Of a stretch of 45,000 nucleotides of DNA, positions 8,532 to 17,081 are shown one piece after another; position 1 is the stretch's first letter, and each line of letters opens with the position of its first letter. A program made the translations under genes and the position numbers. The stretch is from an uncultured Oscillospiraceae bacterium. Its GTDB lineage: Bacteria; Bacillota; Clostridia; Oscillospirales; Ruminococcaceae. The stretch lies in NCBI GenBank assembly GCA_949743955.1, contig CATJVQ010000038.1, positions 1 through 45,000 on the forward strand, read 5' to 3'. The notes beneath the pieces are model-generated. The model did no database searches, was not told the origin of the DNA, and saw nothing but the letters and a program-made list of their open reading frames with translations.

Positions 8532-9005
8532 ATGAGTTTAATGGATAAGATCCGAGGATTTATCGGGGTCGAGGAAGAGGACTATTATGAGGACGACGGG
8601 CTGGATGTACCGAATGGTACAGCCGGCCGGCAGACAGGAGCGGCGGGAACGCCGCCTCCGGTGGTAGATGCAACCCAGCTTCCGGTGGAAGGCAAGCGGG
8701 GAAACAAGGTGGTCAATATCCACGCCACGACACAGTTAAAAGTGGTTCTCGTCAAGCCCGAGAGATTTGACGACGCTTCCTCCATCGCGGATCACCTCAA
8801 TCAGAAACGGACGGTGGTACTCAATCTGGAGTCAGCCAATCGTGAGGTATCGCGCCGGCTTATCGACTTCCTGTCCGGTGTGGCGTACGCCAACAACGGG
8901 CAGATTAAGCGTGTAGCCAACAGCACGTATATCATCACGCCCTACAATGTGGACATTATGGGAGACCTGCTCGACGAGCTCGAAAGCAGCGGTGTCGTGT
9001 TCTGA
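8532..9005 (+). CDS. sepF: Cell division protein SepF
   Basis: Membrane-associated FtsZ-bundling protein that helps shape the division septum in Gram-positive bacteria. The first residues (MSLMDKIRGFIGVEEEDYY) form the amphipathic membrane-binding helix, followed by an acidic and glycine-rich linker to about residue 60. The C-terminal FtsZ-binding core (about 62-150) contains VVLVKPERFDDASSIADHL, LNLESANREVSRRLIDFLSG and the closing VDIMGDLLDELES. The length of 157 residues is normal. A G-rich stretch upstream serves as the ribosome site. The gap of 84 nt after ylmE contains a short GC-rich hairpin but no terminator. The stop overlaps ylmH by 1 nt. The ylmG (YggT) gene that usually follows sepF is missing. 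Confidence 0.96.
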   Translation: MSLMDKIRGFIGVEEEDYYEDDGLDVPNGTAGRQTGAAGTPPPVVDATQLPVEGKRGNKVVNIHATTQLKVVLVKPERFDDASSIADHLNQKRTVVLNLESANREVSRRLIDFLSGVAYANNGQIKRVANSTYIITPYNVDIMGDLLDELESSGVVF

Positions 9006-9745
9006 TGGGACTCGCCGAACACGTACAGGACCTGGCGCGCATCGCACAGAAGAGCGGCGCTGCGCGTTTTACTTCCTTCCTGAGCGAGGGGGAGCAGGCG
9101 GGGCTCCCCGCACTGTGTACCCGCTGCGGCTGTACGCCGCTTTTGTGGGGAGGGACTGCACAGGCAGAGCGGTGTGTTCTGGGTGTCTTTCCGCCTGGGG
9201 ACGAGCCGGACAGGGTTCTCTTTCCGTTCACTGCTTTTCATGCCGCTATTCCCCATGGTTTTACGCTCACCCACCGCGATTTTCTCGGCGCTCTGCTTGC
9301 GCTCGGCATAAAGCGGGAGGTTGTGGGCGATATTCTCATTGAAGAAGAAAATGCGTACTTCTTCGTGCTTGACGCGGCGGCCCCCCTTGTAGAAACAGAA
9401 CTGGGATTGGTGGGGAGGGTCGGCGTATCGGTGCGGACATGCGGGGCAGAGGAGATCGAGGCGGCGGGTATCCGGCAGAAGTTCGAGGAGCGAAGTGCGT
9501 CGGTCGCGTCCATGCGGCTGGACGCTGTCCTCTCCGCCGCGGCGCATCTTTCGCGCCAAGAGGCTGCGCGCCTTGTCGGGATGGGGCTTGTCGCCGTAAA
9601 CGGTGAGGTGAGGCAGAAAGCGGCGGTTACTGTGCAGGACGGGGACAAGCTGTCTGTACGGGGCAGAGGAAAGTTTCGGATCGAGGCCGACGGTTCCGCC
9701 ACCCGCAAGGGCCGGCTGGTCGTGCGTGTCAAACGCTATCTCTAA
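9005..9745 (+). CDS. ylmH: S4-domain RNA-binding protein, YlmH family
   Basis: A 246-residue YlmH family protein. The first 170 residues hold the family-specific domain, including HRDFLGALLALGIKREVVGDI near residues 90-113. The last 75 residues form an S4 RNA-binding domain: RLDAVLSAAAHLSRQEAARLV and the VNGEV..KAAVTVQDGDKLSVRGRGKF strand pair. Studies in Bacillus link YlmH to rescue of stalled ribosomes, and genetically the gene sits with division genes. It begins 1 nt inside sepF and ends 12 nt before divIVA, so it belongs to the same transcript. Confidence 0.93.
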   Translation: MGLAEHVQDLARIAQKSGAARFTSFLSEGEQAGLPALCTRCGCTPLLWGGTAQAERCVLGVFPPGDEPDRVLFPFTAFHAAIPHGFTLTHRDFLGALLALGIKREVVGDILIEEENAYFFVLDAAAPLVETELGLVGRVGVSVRTCGAEEIEAAGIRQKFEERSASVASMRLDAVLSAAAHLSRQEAARLVGMGLVAVNGEVRQKAAVTVQDGDKLSVRGRGKFRIEADGSATRKGRLVVRVKRYL

Positions 9746-9757
9746 GGGGGGCCCAAA

Positions 9758-10441
9758 ATGCTGTCATATAATGACATTATCAACTACAAATTTGAGAAAG
9801 CGGGCTTCGGAGGCGGCTACCGCCCTGAGGATGTCGAAAAGTTTACCATGCGCCTGGCTTCAGATTATCAGCGCCTTGAGCAGGAGAAGGCGGATCTGGA
9901 GCAGAAGCTCATGGCGCTCGCGGAAAAGGTGGAGGAGTACCGGGCCGACGAGGAGTCGCTTCGCGCGGCGCTTCTCGGCGCGCAGAAGCTCGGGGACAGC
10001 ATCATCCGCGAATCGAAGCAGAAGGGGGAGAGCATGGTCGCCGCCGCCCGCGCCGAGGCGGACAAGCTCGTTTCGGACGCACGCCGCCGCATCGACCGCG
10101 AGCAGGGGACGCTCACGCGCCTGCAGAAGGAGGTCTCGAACTTCAAGAGCCGCCTAATCATCCTGTATAAGCAGCATCTGGAGCTCATCAGCTCCATCCC
10201 CGGGCAGGATGTGCAGGTCGACGCGCAGAGCATCATTGAGAATGCGCAGAATCCGCGCCCGGCTGTGCCGGAGCCGGCGCCCGAGCCGGCACCGATGCCG
10301 GAACCCATTCCGGAGCAGCCGATGGCGGCTGTGCCGGAGCCGGCGCCAATGCCGGAAGCGGCGCCTGAGCAGCCGGTGCGTGAGAGCCGCTTCGGTGAAC
10401 TGCGCTTTGGCGAGGGGTACGATTTACACCGCGACAACTGA
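9758..10441 (+). CDS. divIVA: DivIVA-family polar and septal scaffold protein
   Basis: Coiled-coil protein that binds curved membrane at poles and septa. The N-terminal lipid-binding region (MLSYNDIINYKFEKAGFGG, then YRPEDVEKFTMRL) follows the DivIVA plan but is divergent from the usual LTPLDIHNKEF opening. A long heptad-rich coiled coil covers about residues 35-145. The C-terminal 80 residues are unusual: a low-complexity Pro-Glu-Ala tract with repeated PEPAP, PMPE and PEQP units (10257-10380), then a charged tail. The variable tail probably binds partners. A GGGGGG tract precedes the ATG. The gene sits 12 nt after ylmH and 44 nt before ileS, the standard order in Firmicutes. Confidence 0.93.
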   Translation: MLSYNDIINYKFEKAGFGGGYRPEDVEKFTMRLASDYQRLEQEKADLEQKLMALAEKVEEYRADEESLRAALLGAQKLGDSIIRESKQKGESMVAAARAEADKLVSDARRRIDREQGTLTRLQKEVSNFKSRLIILYKQHLELISSIPGQDVQVDAQSIIENAQNPRPAVPEPAPEPAPMPEPIPEQPMAAVPEPAPMPEAAPEQPVRESRFGELRFGEGYDLHRDN

Positions 10442-10485
10442 GCCCGCACCAGAGGTACGGGTATTACGAATACAGCGAGAAGAGA

Positions 10486-13296
10486 GTGAGTAAGGTGGAC
10501 AAACAGGACTACAACAAGACCCTAAACCTCCCGAAGACAGAATTCCCGATGCGGGCATCCCTCCCGCAGCGGGAGCCGGGGCAGGTCGAACAGTGGGAGA
10601 AGGAGGACCGGTACGGAGAGATCCTCCGCCGCCGGGAGGGAAAGGCGCAGTACATCCTGCACGACGGCCCCCCCTACGCGAGCGGGGATATCCACATGGG
10701 CACGGCGCTCAACAAGGTGCTCAAGGACATCGTAACGCGCTATAAGAGCCTGCGCGGCTTTAGGGCGGACTATGTCCCCGGCTGGGATACGCACGGCCTG
10801 CCCATCGAGCGGCGCGCCCTGCAGGAACTGGGGGTGGACCGTTCGCAGGTCTCGCCGGTCCAGCTCCGGGAGAGCTGCCGCAAATTCGCGCTGCGCTTTG
10901 TGGACAATCACCGCCGCCAGTTTAAGCGCCTGGGTGTATTGGGGGATTTTGATCACCCATACCTGACACTGGCCCCCGAATTCGAGGCGCGCCAGATCGA
11001 GGTCTTTGGCACGATGGCCGAAAAGGGGTACATCTATAAGGGGTTAAAGCCTGTCTACTGGTGCTCGGAGTGCGGGACCGCGCTCGCCGAGGCCGAGATT
11101 GAGTACGCCGAGGATCCGTGCGACTCCATTTACGTCAAGTTCGCCGTGTGCGACGACCGGGGCCTTCTCACCGCGAAGGGCGTGGACCCGGCGAAGACGT
11201 TCTTCGTCATCTGGACCACCACCACCTGGACACTGCCGGGGAACCTGGCCATCTGTCTCGGCCCGCGGTATGACTATGTGGCTGTCCACGCGAAGGAGAA
11301 GGACGAAAACTATATCGTCGCACGCGAATTGATGGACGGCACGATGAAGGCCGCGGGCATCGCGGACTATGAGGTGATCGCGGAGTTCACCGGCAAAGAG
11401 TGCGAATATATGAAGTGCCGCCACCCGTTCCTCGAGCGCGAGTCACTGGTGATCGTGGGGGACCATGTCACGCTCGATTCCGGCACGGGCTGTGTCCATA
11501 CCGCGCCCGGACACGGCGTGGAGGACTACGAGGTCTGCGCGGGATATCCGGAGATCGGAATGGTCGTGCCTGTGGACGCGAAGGGTATCCTGACCGCCGA
11601 CGCGGGCGAGTTCGCGGGCCTTAAGACAGTGGAGGCCAACAGGAAGATCGCCGCGCATCTTAAAGAGACAGGCGCGCTCTTTGCCCTCGAGCCCATCATT
11701 CACCAGTACCCGCACTGCTGGCGCTGCCACGAGCCGATCCTCTACCGGGCAACGGAGCAGTGGTTCTGCTCGGTCGAGGCGTTTAAGGATAAGGCCATTG
11801 AGGCTATCAACCGGGTGAAGTGGATTCCGGAGTGGGGGCGCGACCGCATCACGAACATGGTGCGCGATCGCAGCGACTGGTGCATCTCGCGCCAGCGCGT
11901 GTGGGGCGTGCCGATCCCGATTTTCTACTGCGAGAAGTGCGGGCATGAGCACATCACGCCCGAGAGCATCCGCGCCGTGGCGGACCTGTTCCGCCGGGAG
12001 GGGAGCGACGCTTGGTTTGATACGGACGCCGCCAATATCCTGCCCGCAGGGACAGTCTGCGAAAAGTGCGGCGGGACCGCGTTCACCAAAGAGAAGGACA
12101 TCATGGACGTGTGGTTTGACTCCGGCTGCTCGCACGTGGCCGTGCTTGAGGGGCGCGAGAACCTCCGCTGTCCGGCGGACCTGTATCTGGAGGGCGCGGA
12201 TCAGTACCGCGGCTGGTTCCAGCCCTCGCTCCTGACAGCGGTCGCCATGGGCAAGGGCGAGGCCCCCTACCGCACCACCGTCACCCACGGCTGGGTGGTC
12301 GACGGGGAAGGGCGTAAGATGTCCAAATCCCTAGACAACGGCATCGACCCGAGCGACGTTATTGAGAAGTACGGCGCGGACATCCTGCGCCTGTGGGTCG
12401 CTTCGAGCGACTATCACGCGGACATCCGCGTCTCGAACGAGATCCTCAAGCAGCTCAGCGAGTCCTACCGCAAGATCCGCAACACGCTGCGCTTCCTCCT
12501 CGGCAATCTCGATGGCTTTGTCCCCGAGCGGGATAAGGTCCCGTTTGAGGAGATGCCGGAACTGGATCAGTGGGCTCTCGCCCGACTGGATGATGTACTG
12601 CAAAAATCCATTTCGGCATATGACGCCTTTGATTTCCATATCGTATATCACGCGGTACACAATTTCTGCACGATTGACCTCTCGAGCTTCTATCTGGACG
12701 TGGTCAAGGACAGGCTCTACGTCGAGACGGCGAAGGGGCAGGCGCGCCGATCGGCACAGACAGTGCTCTATGAGACAGCGCGTGTGCTGACAATGCTTAT
12801 CGCCCCGGTGCTCTGCTTCACGGCGGAGGAGGTCTGGAGCTTCCTCCCCGAGGACAGCGCCTATGACGCGGGATCGGTGATGTTCAGCATCCTGCCCGAG
12901 CCGGGCCGCTTCCACAAGAGCGCGGACTTCATGGAGAAGTGGGACCGCCTGCACGCAGTGCGCGACGATGTGAACAAGGCTCTCGAACTGGCCCGCGCCC
13001 AGAAGCAGATCGGCAAGAGCCTGGAGGCGCGTGTGATCCTCTGCTGCGAGGGAGAGGCAGCGGACTTTATCGCTGCGCAGCCGAATTGGGAGGAGCTGCT
13101 CATCGTTTCGGGCGTCACCGTGTTGCGCGGAGAGGTGGGAGCCTTTACGGGGGACGTGGAAGGCCTGTCGATTACCGTGGAGCGCGCGAAGGGCGAGAAG
13201 TGCGAGCGATGCTGGATTTACAGCGAGAGCGTGGGTTCTCACTCCGCACATCCGACATTGTGCGCACGGTGTGCATCTGTACTCGAGAAAGAATAA
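10486..13296 (+). CDS. ileS: Isoleucine--tRNA ligase
   Basis: Class I aminoacyl-tRNA synthetase charging tRNA-Ile. Residues 60-80 hold the HIGH-type signature PPYASGDIHMGTALNK (HMGT at 70-73). The connective editing domain follows, with WTTTTWTLPGN and SGTGCVHTAPGHG. The KMSKS loop is at residues 611-615. A C-terminal zinc finger is visible as CERCWIYS...CARC. At 936 residues it is full length and of the ordinary bacterial IleS1 type, because it has the zinc finger. The GTG at 10486 has only a weak AGAAGAGA ribosome site; a second GTG at 10495 is possible. The 44-nt gap to divIVA leaves no room for a T-box leader, so expression must follow the division operon. Confidence 0.97.
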   Translation: MSKVDKQDYNKTLNLPKTEFPMRASLPQREPGQVEQWEKEDRYGEILRRREGKAQYILHDGPPYASGDIHMGTALNKVLKDIVTRYKSLRGFRADYVPGWDTHGLPIERRALQELGVDRSQVSPVQLRESCRKFALRFVDNHRRQFKRLGVLGDFDHPYLTLAPEFEARQIEVFGTMAEKGYIYKGLKPVYWCSECGTALAEAEIEYAEDPCDSIYVKFAVCDDRGLLTAKGVDPAKTFFVIWTTTTWTLPGNLAICLGPRYDYVAVHAKEKDENYIVARELMDGTMKAAGIADYEVIAEFTGKECEYMKCRHPFLERESLVIVGDHVTLDSGTGCVHTAPGHGVEDYEVCAGYPEIGMVVPVDAKGILTADAGEFAGLKTVEANRKIAAHLKETGALFALEPIIHQYPHCWRCHEPILYRATEQWFCSVEAFKDKAIEAINRVKWIPEWGRDRITNMVRDRSDWCISRQRVWGVPIPIFYCEKCGHEHITPESIRAVADLFRREGSDAWFDTDAANILPAGTVCEKCGGTAFTKEKDIMDVWFDSGCSHVAVLEGRENLRCPADLYLEGADQYRGWFQPSLLTAVAMGKGEAPYRTTVTHGWVVDGEGRKMSKSLDNGIDPSDVIEKYGADILRLWVASSDYHADIRVSNEILKQLSESYRKIRNTLRFLLGNLDGFVPERDKVPFEEMPELDQWALARLDDVLQKSISAYDAFDFHIVYHAVHNFCTIDLSSFYLDVVKDRLYVETAKGQARRSAQTVLYETARVLTMLIAPVLCFTAEEVWSFLPEDSAYDAGSVMFSILPEPGRFHKSADFMEKWDRLHAVRDDVNKALELARAQKQIGKSLEARVILCCEGEAADFIAAQPNWEELLIVSGVTVLRGEVGAFTGDVEGLSITVERAKGEKCERCWIYSESVGSHSAHPTLCARCASVLEKE

Positions 13297-13305
13297 CAAA
13301 ACCGG

Positions 13306-13343
13306 AACGCGGCGCGGCCGGAAGAGCGGCGCGCCGCGTTTTT
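13306..13343 (+). terminator. Intrinsic terminator between ileS and lspA
   Basis: A perfect 11-bp GC-rich stem (AACGCGGCGCG at 13306-13316 with CGCGCCGCGTT at 13330-13340) around a 13-nt loop, followed by five T residues. It lies 10 nt after ileS and 25 nt before lspA. It may stop or reduce transcription into lspA-rluD; no promoter is obvious after it, so partial read-through is likely. Confidence 0.8.
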
Positions 13344-13367
13344 GCGCCTTGCTGGCAGGGGGAACCT

Positions 13368-13868
13368 ATGCAAACAGACAAGAAAAACCGCCGTCTGCTG
13401 TGGTGGTGCCTCGCGGGGGCGGTCCTGCTCATCGCGCTGGATCAGGCGGTGAAAGCCTGGGCGTTCGGCATACTGCGGGAAAACGGGGATATCCGCATTA
13501 TCCCCGATGTCCTGCACCTGATGTACCGCGAGAATTACGGCGCGGCGTTCAGTATCCTGCAAAACCAGACTGTGCTGCTCGTGTCGGTAACGGGTGTCGT
13601 GCTCCTCGCGCTGCTCATCCTGCTCGTCACCGGCCGGGTGCGTCCGCCGCTGCTTGTGACAGCTTTTTCACTCGTTATTGCCGGAGGGATCGGGAATCTG
13701 ATCGACCGTGTCTCGAGAGGATTCGTTGTTGATTATATCTATTTTGTGCCGATTGATTTCCCCGTCTTTAATCTTGCCGACTGCTGCGTCGTCGTCGGGA
13801 CAGCGCTTATCGTGCTGTATGTGCTCGTGATTGAGCCGCGCGCCCAGAAGGAGCAGACCGGTGGATAA
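13368..13868 (+). CDS. lspA: Lipoprotein signal peptidase (signal peptidase II)
   Basis: Membrane aspartyl protease that removes the signal peptide from lipid-modified prolipoproteins. The 166-residue protein shows four hydrophobic segments. The family motifs are present: LDQAVKAWA after the first segment, ENYGAAFSI, GGIGNLIDRV with the first catalytic Asp, and NLADCCVVVG with the second. I chose the ATG at 13368 because it has a GGGGGA ribosome site and gives the normal length; the open frame upstream runs through the ileS end and terminator and is spurious. It ends inside the start of rluD. The order ileS-lspA-rluD is conserved in Firmicutes. A lipoprotein in this window that it could process is the ABC binding protein at 38476-39516. 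Confidence 0.96.
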   Translation: MQTDKKNRRLLWWCLAGAVLLIALDQAVKAWAFGILRENGDIRIIPDVLHLMYRENYGAAFSILQNQTVLLVSVTGVVLLALLILLVTGRVRPPLLVTAFSLVIAGGIGNLIDRVSRGFVVDYIYFVPIDFPVFNLADCCVVVGTALIVLYVLVIEPRAQKEQTGG

Positions 13869-14799
13869 TGTCTATACGGCCTCGGCGGAGGAAAACGATC
13901 TCCGCCTGGACGCGGCGATCGCAAAGCTGGATTCGTCCGTCACCCGATCGTACGCGCAGAAGCTCATCGAGGCCGGAGCAGTACGAATCGGCGGGAAGCT
14001 GCCCGCGAAGAGCTTCCGCGTGCATGAGGGGGACGAGATCTCCCTTACGCTGCCCGAGGCGGTTCCCTGCGATGTCCGGCCGGAAAATATCCCGCTGGAC
14101 ATCGTCTATGAGGACGGGGCGCTTCTCGTTGTCAACAAACCTAAGGGGATGGTGGTGCATCCCGCGCCCGGGAACGAGACGGGGACACTTGTCGCGGCGT
14201 TGCTGTGGCACTGCGGGGGGGAGCTTTCCGGCATCGGCGGGGTGCAGCGGCCGGGAATTGTACACCGCATCGACAAGGACACAAGCGGCCTGCTCATCGT
14301 GGCGAAGACGGACGCCGCCCACCATGCGCTGGCCGAACAGATCGCCGCGCACAGCTTTCTGCGCGCATATGAGACAGTGGTTTACGGCAACCTGCCGCAG
14401 GACACGGGCACCGTGGACGCGCCCATCGGGCGGCACCCGGCGGACCGCAAGCGGATGGCGGTGGTTCGTCCGCCTCTGAGCGGGCGCGAGGCCGTAACAC
14501 ACTATGAGGTGATCGAACGCTTCGGGGACTTCACCCATCTCCGCTGCCGGCTCGAGACAGGGCGCACCCACCAGATCCGGGTGCATCTGGCGTCTATTGG
14601 GCACCCGGTGGCAGGGGATCCCGTCTATGGGCCGCGGAAGGTGATCACGTCCCTCCGCGGGCAGTGCCTGCACGCGCGGAGCATCGGCTTCGTGCATCCG
14701 GAAACGGGGGAGGACATGTTCTTCGAGAGTGCGCTGCCGGACTATTTTACCGCATTTTTGGACAGGACTTCCAAACGGAGAGGGGATGGAGAAGGATGA
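13861..14799 (+). CDS. RluD-type 23S rRNA pseudouridine synthase
   Basis: RluA/RluD-family enzyme converting uridine to pseudouridine, probably in 23S rRNA. An N-terminal S4 RNA-binding domain (LRLDAAIAKL to about residue 75) precedes the catalytic domain. The active site lies in VHRIDKDTSGLLIVAKT, where HRID contains the catalytic Asp. The C-terminal motif GRTHQIRVHLASIGHPVAGDPVYG is intact. I chose the GTG at 13861 because AAGGAG stands 7 nt upstream and the protein family starts there; a GTG at 13831 would add 10 unconserved residues. It overlaps lspA by 8 nt and the next gene by 4 nt. The homologue in Bacillus is ylyB. The exact target uridines cannot be told from sequence. Confidence 0.94.
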   Translation: MDNVYTASAEENDLRLDAAIAKLDSSVTRSYAQKLIEAGAVRIGGKLPAKSFRVHEGDEISLTLPEAVPCDVRPENIPLDIVYEDGALLVVNKPKGMVVHPAPGNETGTLVAALLWHCGGELSGIGGVQRPGIVHRIDKDTSGLLIVAKTDAAHHALAEQIAAHSFLRAYETVVYGNLPQDTGTVDAPIGRHPADRKRMAVVRPPLSGREAVTHYEVIERFGDFTHLRCRLETGRTHQIRVHLASIGHPVAGDPVYGPRKVITSLRGQCLHARSIGFVHPETGEDMFFESALPDYFTAFLDRTSKRRGDGEG

Positions 14800-15617
14800 C
14801 CGATATTTCCCGCCTTCTGGTCGTCAGCGATATGGACGGTACGGCGCTTATCGCGTCAAAGGGGGTGCCGGAGCAGAATATTGAGGCGGTGCGGCGCTTT
14901 ACAGAGAAGGGCGGACATTTCACCTTCGCCTCGGGAAGGAGCCTGCAGACCCTGCGCATGGGGGCGAAGCCGTTCGCAGTCAACGCGCCGCTCATCGCCC
15001 TCAACGGTTCCCTCATCGCCTCGCCCGACGGGGAGACTATCCTCCTCGATCACCCGATGCCGCCCTCCGCCCTGGAGATGGCGGACGGCGTGCGCGCGCA
15101 CTTTGAGGGGACGGACGGTGTCTATGCAGTGGGGCGGGAGACCTACTATATCATCTCCCAGTCCCGTGAGAGCGTGGAGCTGTGCAAGCGTATGGCGATG
15201 ATGCCGCCGGTGCACAGTCCGCTCGCGGACATCCCCGAGCCGTTACATAAGGTGGCAGTGTTTGCGCGCGTGCCGGAGAAAACCCCGAAGATTCGGGACT
15301 GGCTCCGCGAGCGGTACGGGGAGGAATACGATATCGTCATCAGCGGGGAACGGCTGGTGGAAATTATGGAGCGCGGCGTGGACAAGGCGAGCGGAATGCG
15401 TGAAGTGGGCCGGATGCTCGGAACGGATGTAATCGCCGCTATCGGGGACAACGGCAACGATGTGCCGATGCTGCGGGCGGCGGACTTTTCCGCCGTGCCG
15501 GGGGATGCGCAGCCCGAGGCGCGCGCCGCGGCAGATCGGGTGCTCGGGCGCCCGTGTATGGATGGAGCGCTTGCGGAGCTGCTGAATCTCCTGGAGAAGG
15601 GGGAGTGGGGACAATGA
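14796..15617 (+). CDS. Cof-type HAD-superfamily phosphatase
   Basis: Haloacid-dehalogenase-like hydrolase of the Cof/YidA type. Motif I is SDMDGTAL (nucleophile Asp12, acid Asp14). TFASGRS provides the motif II Ser/Thr region, and GDNGNDVPML near the C-terminus is motif IV. A type II cap domain lies between. At 273 residues it has the usual length. Such enzymes dephosphorylate sugar phosphates, FMN or other small metabolites, and the substrate cannot be assigned here. I chose the ATG at 14796, which has GGAGAAGG upstream and overlaps the rluD stop (ATGA). The longer open frame upstream lies within rluD. It also overlaps the following gene by 4 nt. Confidence 0.93.
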   Translation: MTDISRLLVVSDMDGTALIASKGVPEQNIEAVRRFTEKGGHFTFASGRSLQTLRMGAKPFAVNAPLIALNGSLIASPDGETILLDHPMPPSALEMADGVRAHFEGTDGVYAVGRETYYIISQSRESVELCKRMAMMPPVHSPLADIPEPLHKVAVFARVPEKTPKIRDWLRERYGEEYDIVISGERLVEIMERGVDKASGMREVGRMLGTDVIAAIGDNGNDVPMLRAADFSAVPGDAQPEARAAADRVLGRPCMDGALAELLNLLEKGEWGQ

Positions 15618-16498
15618 AGTGGAGCGCACAGCGGACAAAAAACGTGCTGTCCTTTCTGGCGTTCAATCTGGCGGGATCGTGCGCGTCCGCCTTTGGGGTG
15701 CAGTACTTCACGGCGCCGCACAACATCGCCCCGGGCGGCGTAGCGGGACTGGCAACGATGAGCAGCTACCTGTGGGGCCTGCCCATCGGTACGATGACAT
15801 TTGTCTTAAACATCCCGCTGCTTCTCCTCGCATGGAAGCATGTCTCTCGTGAATTCACCCTGCGCACGCTCGTTTCCACCTTCCTTTTCAGCCTCTGTAC
15901 CGACGTGGTCGGCGCGCTGGTTGAGGCCACGTCGTGCTATATGAGCGATTCCCCGCTCGCGCCGCTGATGGCGGCTCTCTTCGGCGGCGCGCTCATGGGC
16001 GTGGGGAATGCGCTCGTCTACTTTTCGAAGTCTACCACCGGCGGAACCGCTATTGTCGGTGCGCTGATGCAGAAGAGGCTGCCGGGGGTATCCTTCAGCA
16101 AACTCCTCTCCGGCGCGAACCTGATGGTAGTCGTCCTTTCGGTGTTCGTCTACCGCAATATTGACACGGGCCTGTTTGCCACGCTTTCCATCATCATGTC
16201 CACCATGATGATGGATAAGCTCGTATACGGCCTCAATACCAACCGCCTGCTGTTCATCATTTCCGATCGCAGCCGGGATATTGAGGAGCACATCCTGCGG
16301 GATCTGAACCGCGGCGTCACAATCCTCAAGGGCGAGGGCGGATACCGCCATTCGGAGAAAAACGTGATTTTCTGTGTCGTTTCGAAGGGGCAGTTTATGA
16401 AGGTGCGGGATATTTCCGTCGCTGTGGATCCGCAGGCGTTCATCGTCGGGTGCAGCGCGGGCGATGTGCTCGGCAAGGGCTTCCGGCATGTGGACTGA
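15614..16498 (+). CDS. YitT family membrane protein (DUF2179 C-terminal domain)
   Basis: Integral membrane protein of the YitT family. The N-terminal two thirds hold five or six hydrophobic segments, with the family signature GVQYFTAPHNIAPGGVAGLA near residue 30 and STTGGTAIVG near residue 140. The C-terminal 80 residues form the soluble DUF2179 domain, with RGVTILKGEGGY followed by a ferredoxin-like stretch. The substrate and activity of the family are unknown. The start overlaps the HAD gene stop (ATGA), so rluD, HAD and yitT are coupled. The following 168-nt gap holds the promoter of the next operon and no visible terminator. Confidence 0.92.
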   Translation: MKWSAQRTKNVLSFLAFNLAGSCASAFGVQYFTAPHNIAPGGVAGLATMSSYLWGLPIGTMTFVLNIPLLLLAWKHVSREFTLRTLVSTFLFSLCTDVVGALVEATSCYMSDSPLAPLMAALFGGALMGVGNALVYFSKSTTGGTAIVGALMQKRLPGVSFSKLLSGANLMVVVLSVFVYRNIDTGLFATLSIIMSTMMMDKLVYGLNTNRLLFIISDRSRDIEEHILRDLNRGVTILKGEGGYRHSEKNVIFCVVSKGQFMKVRDISVAVDPQAFIVGCSAGDVLGKGFRHVD

Positions 16499-16580
16499 TA
16501 CCGGCCGGCAGCAATTCTTAAAAAGTTCGGCAGAAGAATGCGCTGCGGCGCGGGTGCGTGTAAAATTCAAAAAATGATGA

Positions 16581-16609
16581 TTGTAAAGCGCAGGCAAAGT
16601 TGATATAAT
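16581..16609 (+). promoter_or_regulatory. SigA-type promoter of the asp23-fakA operon
   Basis: TTGTAA at 16581-16586 and TATAAT at 16604-16609 with a 17-nt spacer, in an AT-rich stretch that stands out from the GC-rich surroundings. It is 58 nt ahead of the Asp23 start. Confidence 0.8.
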
Positions 16610-16666
16610 AAAATAGTGGCAGAGCAGTGGCAGACACGGGCTGGCTACCGGTAAAGGAGTGACATT

Positions 16667-17026
16667 TTGACCATGATAAAAATCGAGAACCATCTTGGCG
16701 CCATTGAGATTTCACAGAACTATTTCGCAAAACTGGTGGGCCATGCGGCGAGCGAGTGCTTCGGCGTCTCGGGCATGGTGTTCAGCACTCCCTCTCAGGG
16801 CATCCGCTCGGTCCTCTCGCAGAAAGACGTTCCGGACAAGGGCGTGCATGTGCGCGTAGGCGGCGGGAGCCTGTATATTGATTTGCATATCGCAGTAACG
16901 TACGGCGTGAATATCGCGGCGATTGTCAAGAGTATCGTTAATAAAGTGCGGTATACGGTGGAGGAAGCGACCGGGTTTGAGGTGAGCAGGGTCAATGTCT
17001 TTGTGGACGCGATGAAAACGCTGTGA
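16667..17026 (+). CDS. Asp23/Gls24 family protein (YloU-like)
   Basis: A 119-residue protein of the Asp23/Gls24 envelope-stress family. The family pattern is clear: IENHLGAIEIS at the N-terminus, VGHAASECFGVSGM, a central beta hairpin around GGGSLYIDLHIAVTYGVNI, and VNKVRYTVEEATGFEVSRVNVFVD at the end. Members are small soluble or membrane-associated proteins near the cell envelope. The TTG at 16667 is favoured because AAGGAG is 7 nt upstream; an ATG at 16673 is the alternative. In Bacillus the homologue yloU precedes yloV (fakA), exactly as here, with 55 nt between the genes. Confidence 0.93.
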   Translation: MTMIKIENHLGAIEISQNYFAKLVGHAASECFGVSGMVFSTPSQGIRSVLSQKDVPDKGVHVRVGGGSLYIDLHIAVTYGVNIAAIVKSIVNKVRYTVEEATGFEVSRVNVFVDAMKTL

Positions 17027-17081
17027 CATTCAAAAGGCGTACTGATACAAAGACATAACCCCCGGAGAAGGAGTGTCGAGA

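Noticed and set aside
10442-10485. Possible T-box riboswitch before ileS
   Set aside because: Only 44 nt separate divIVA and ileS. That is far too short for a T-box, and no specifier loop or terminator pair is visible.
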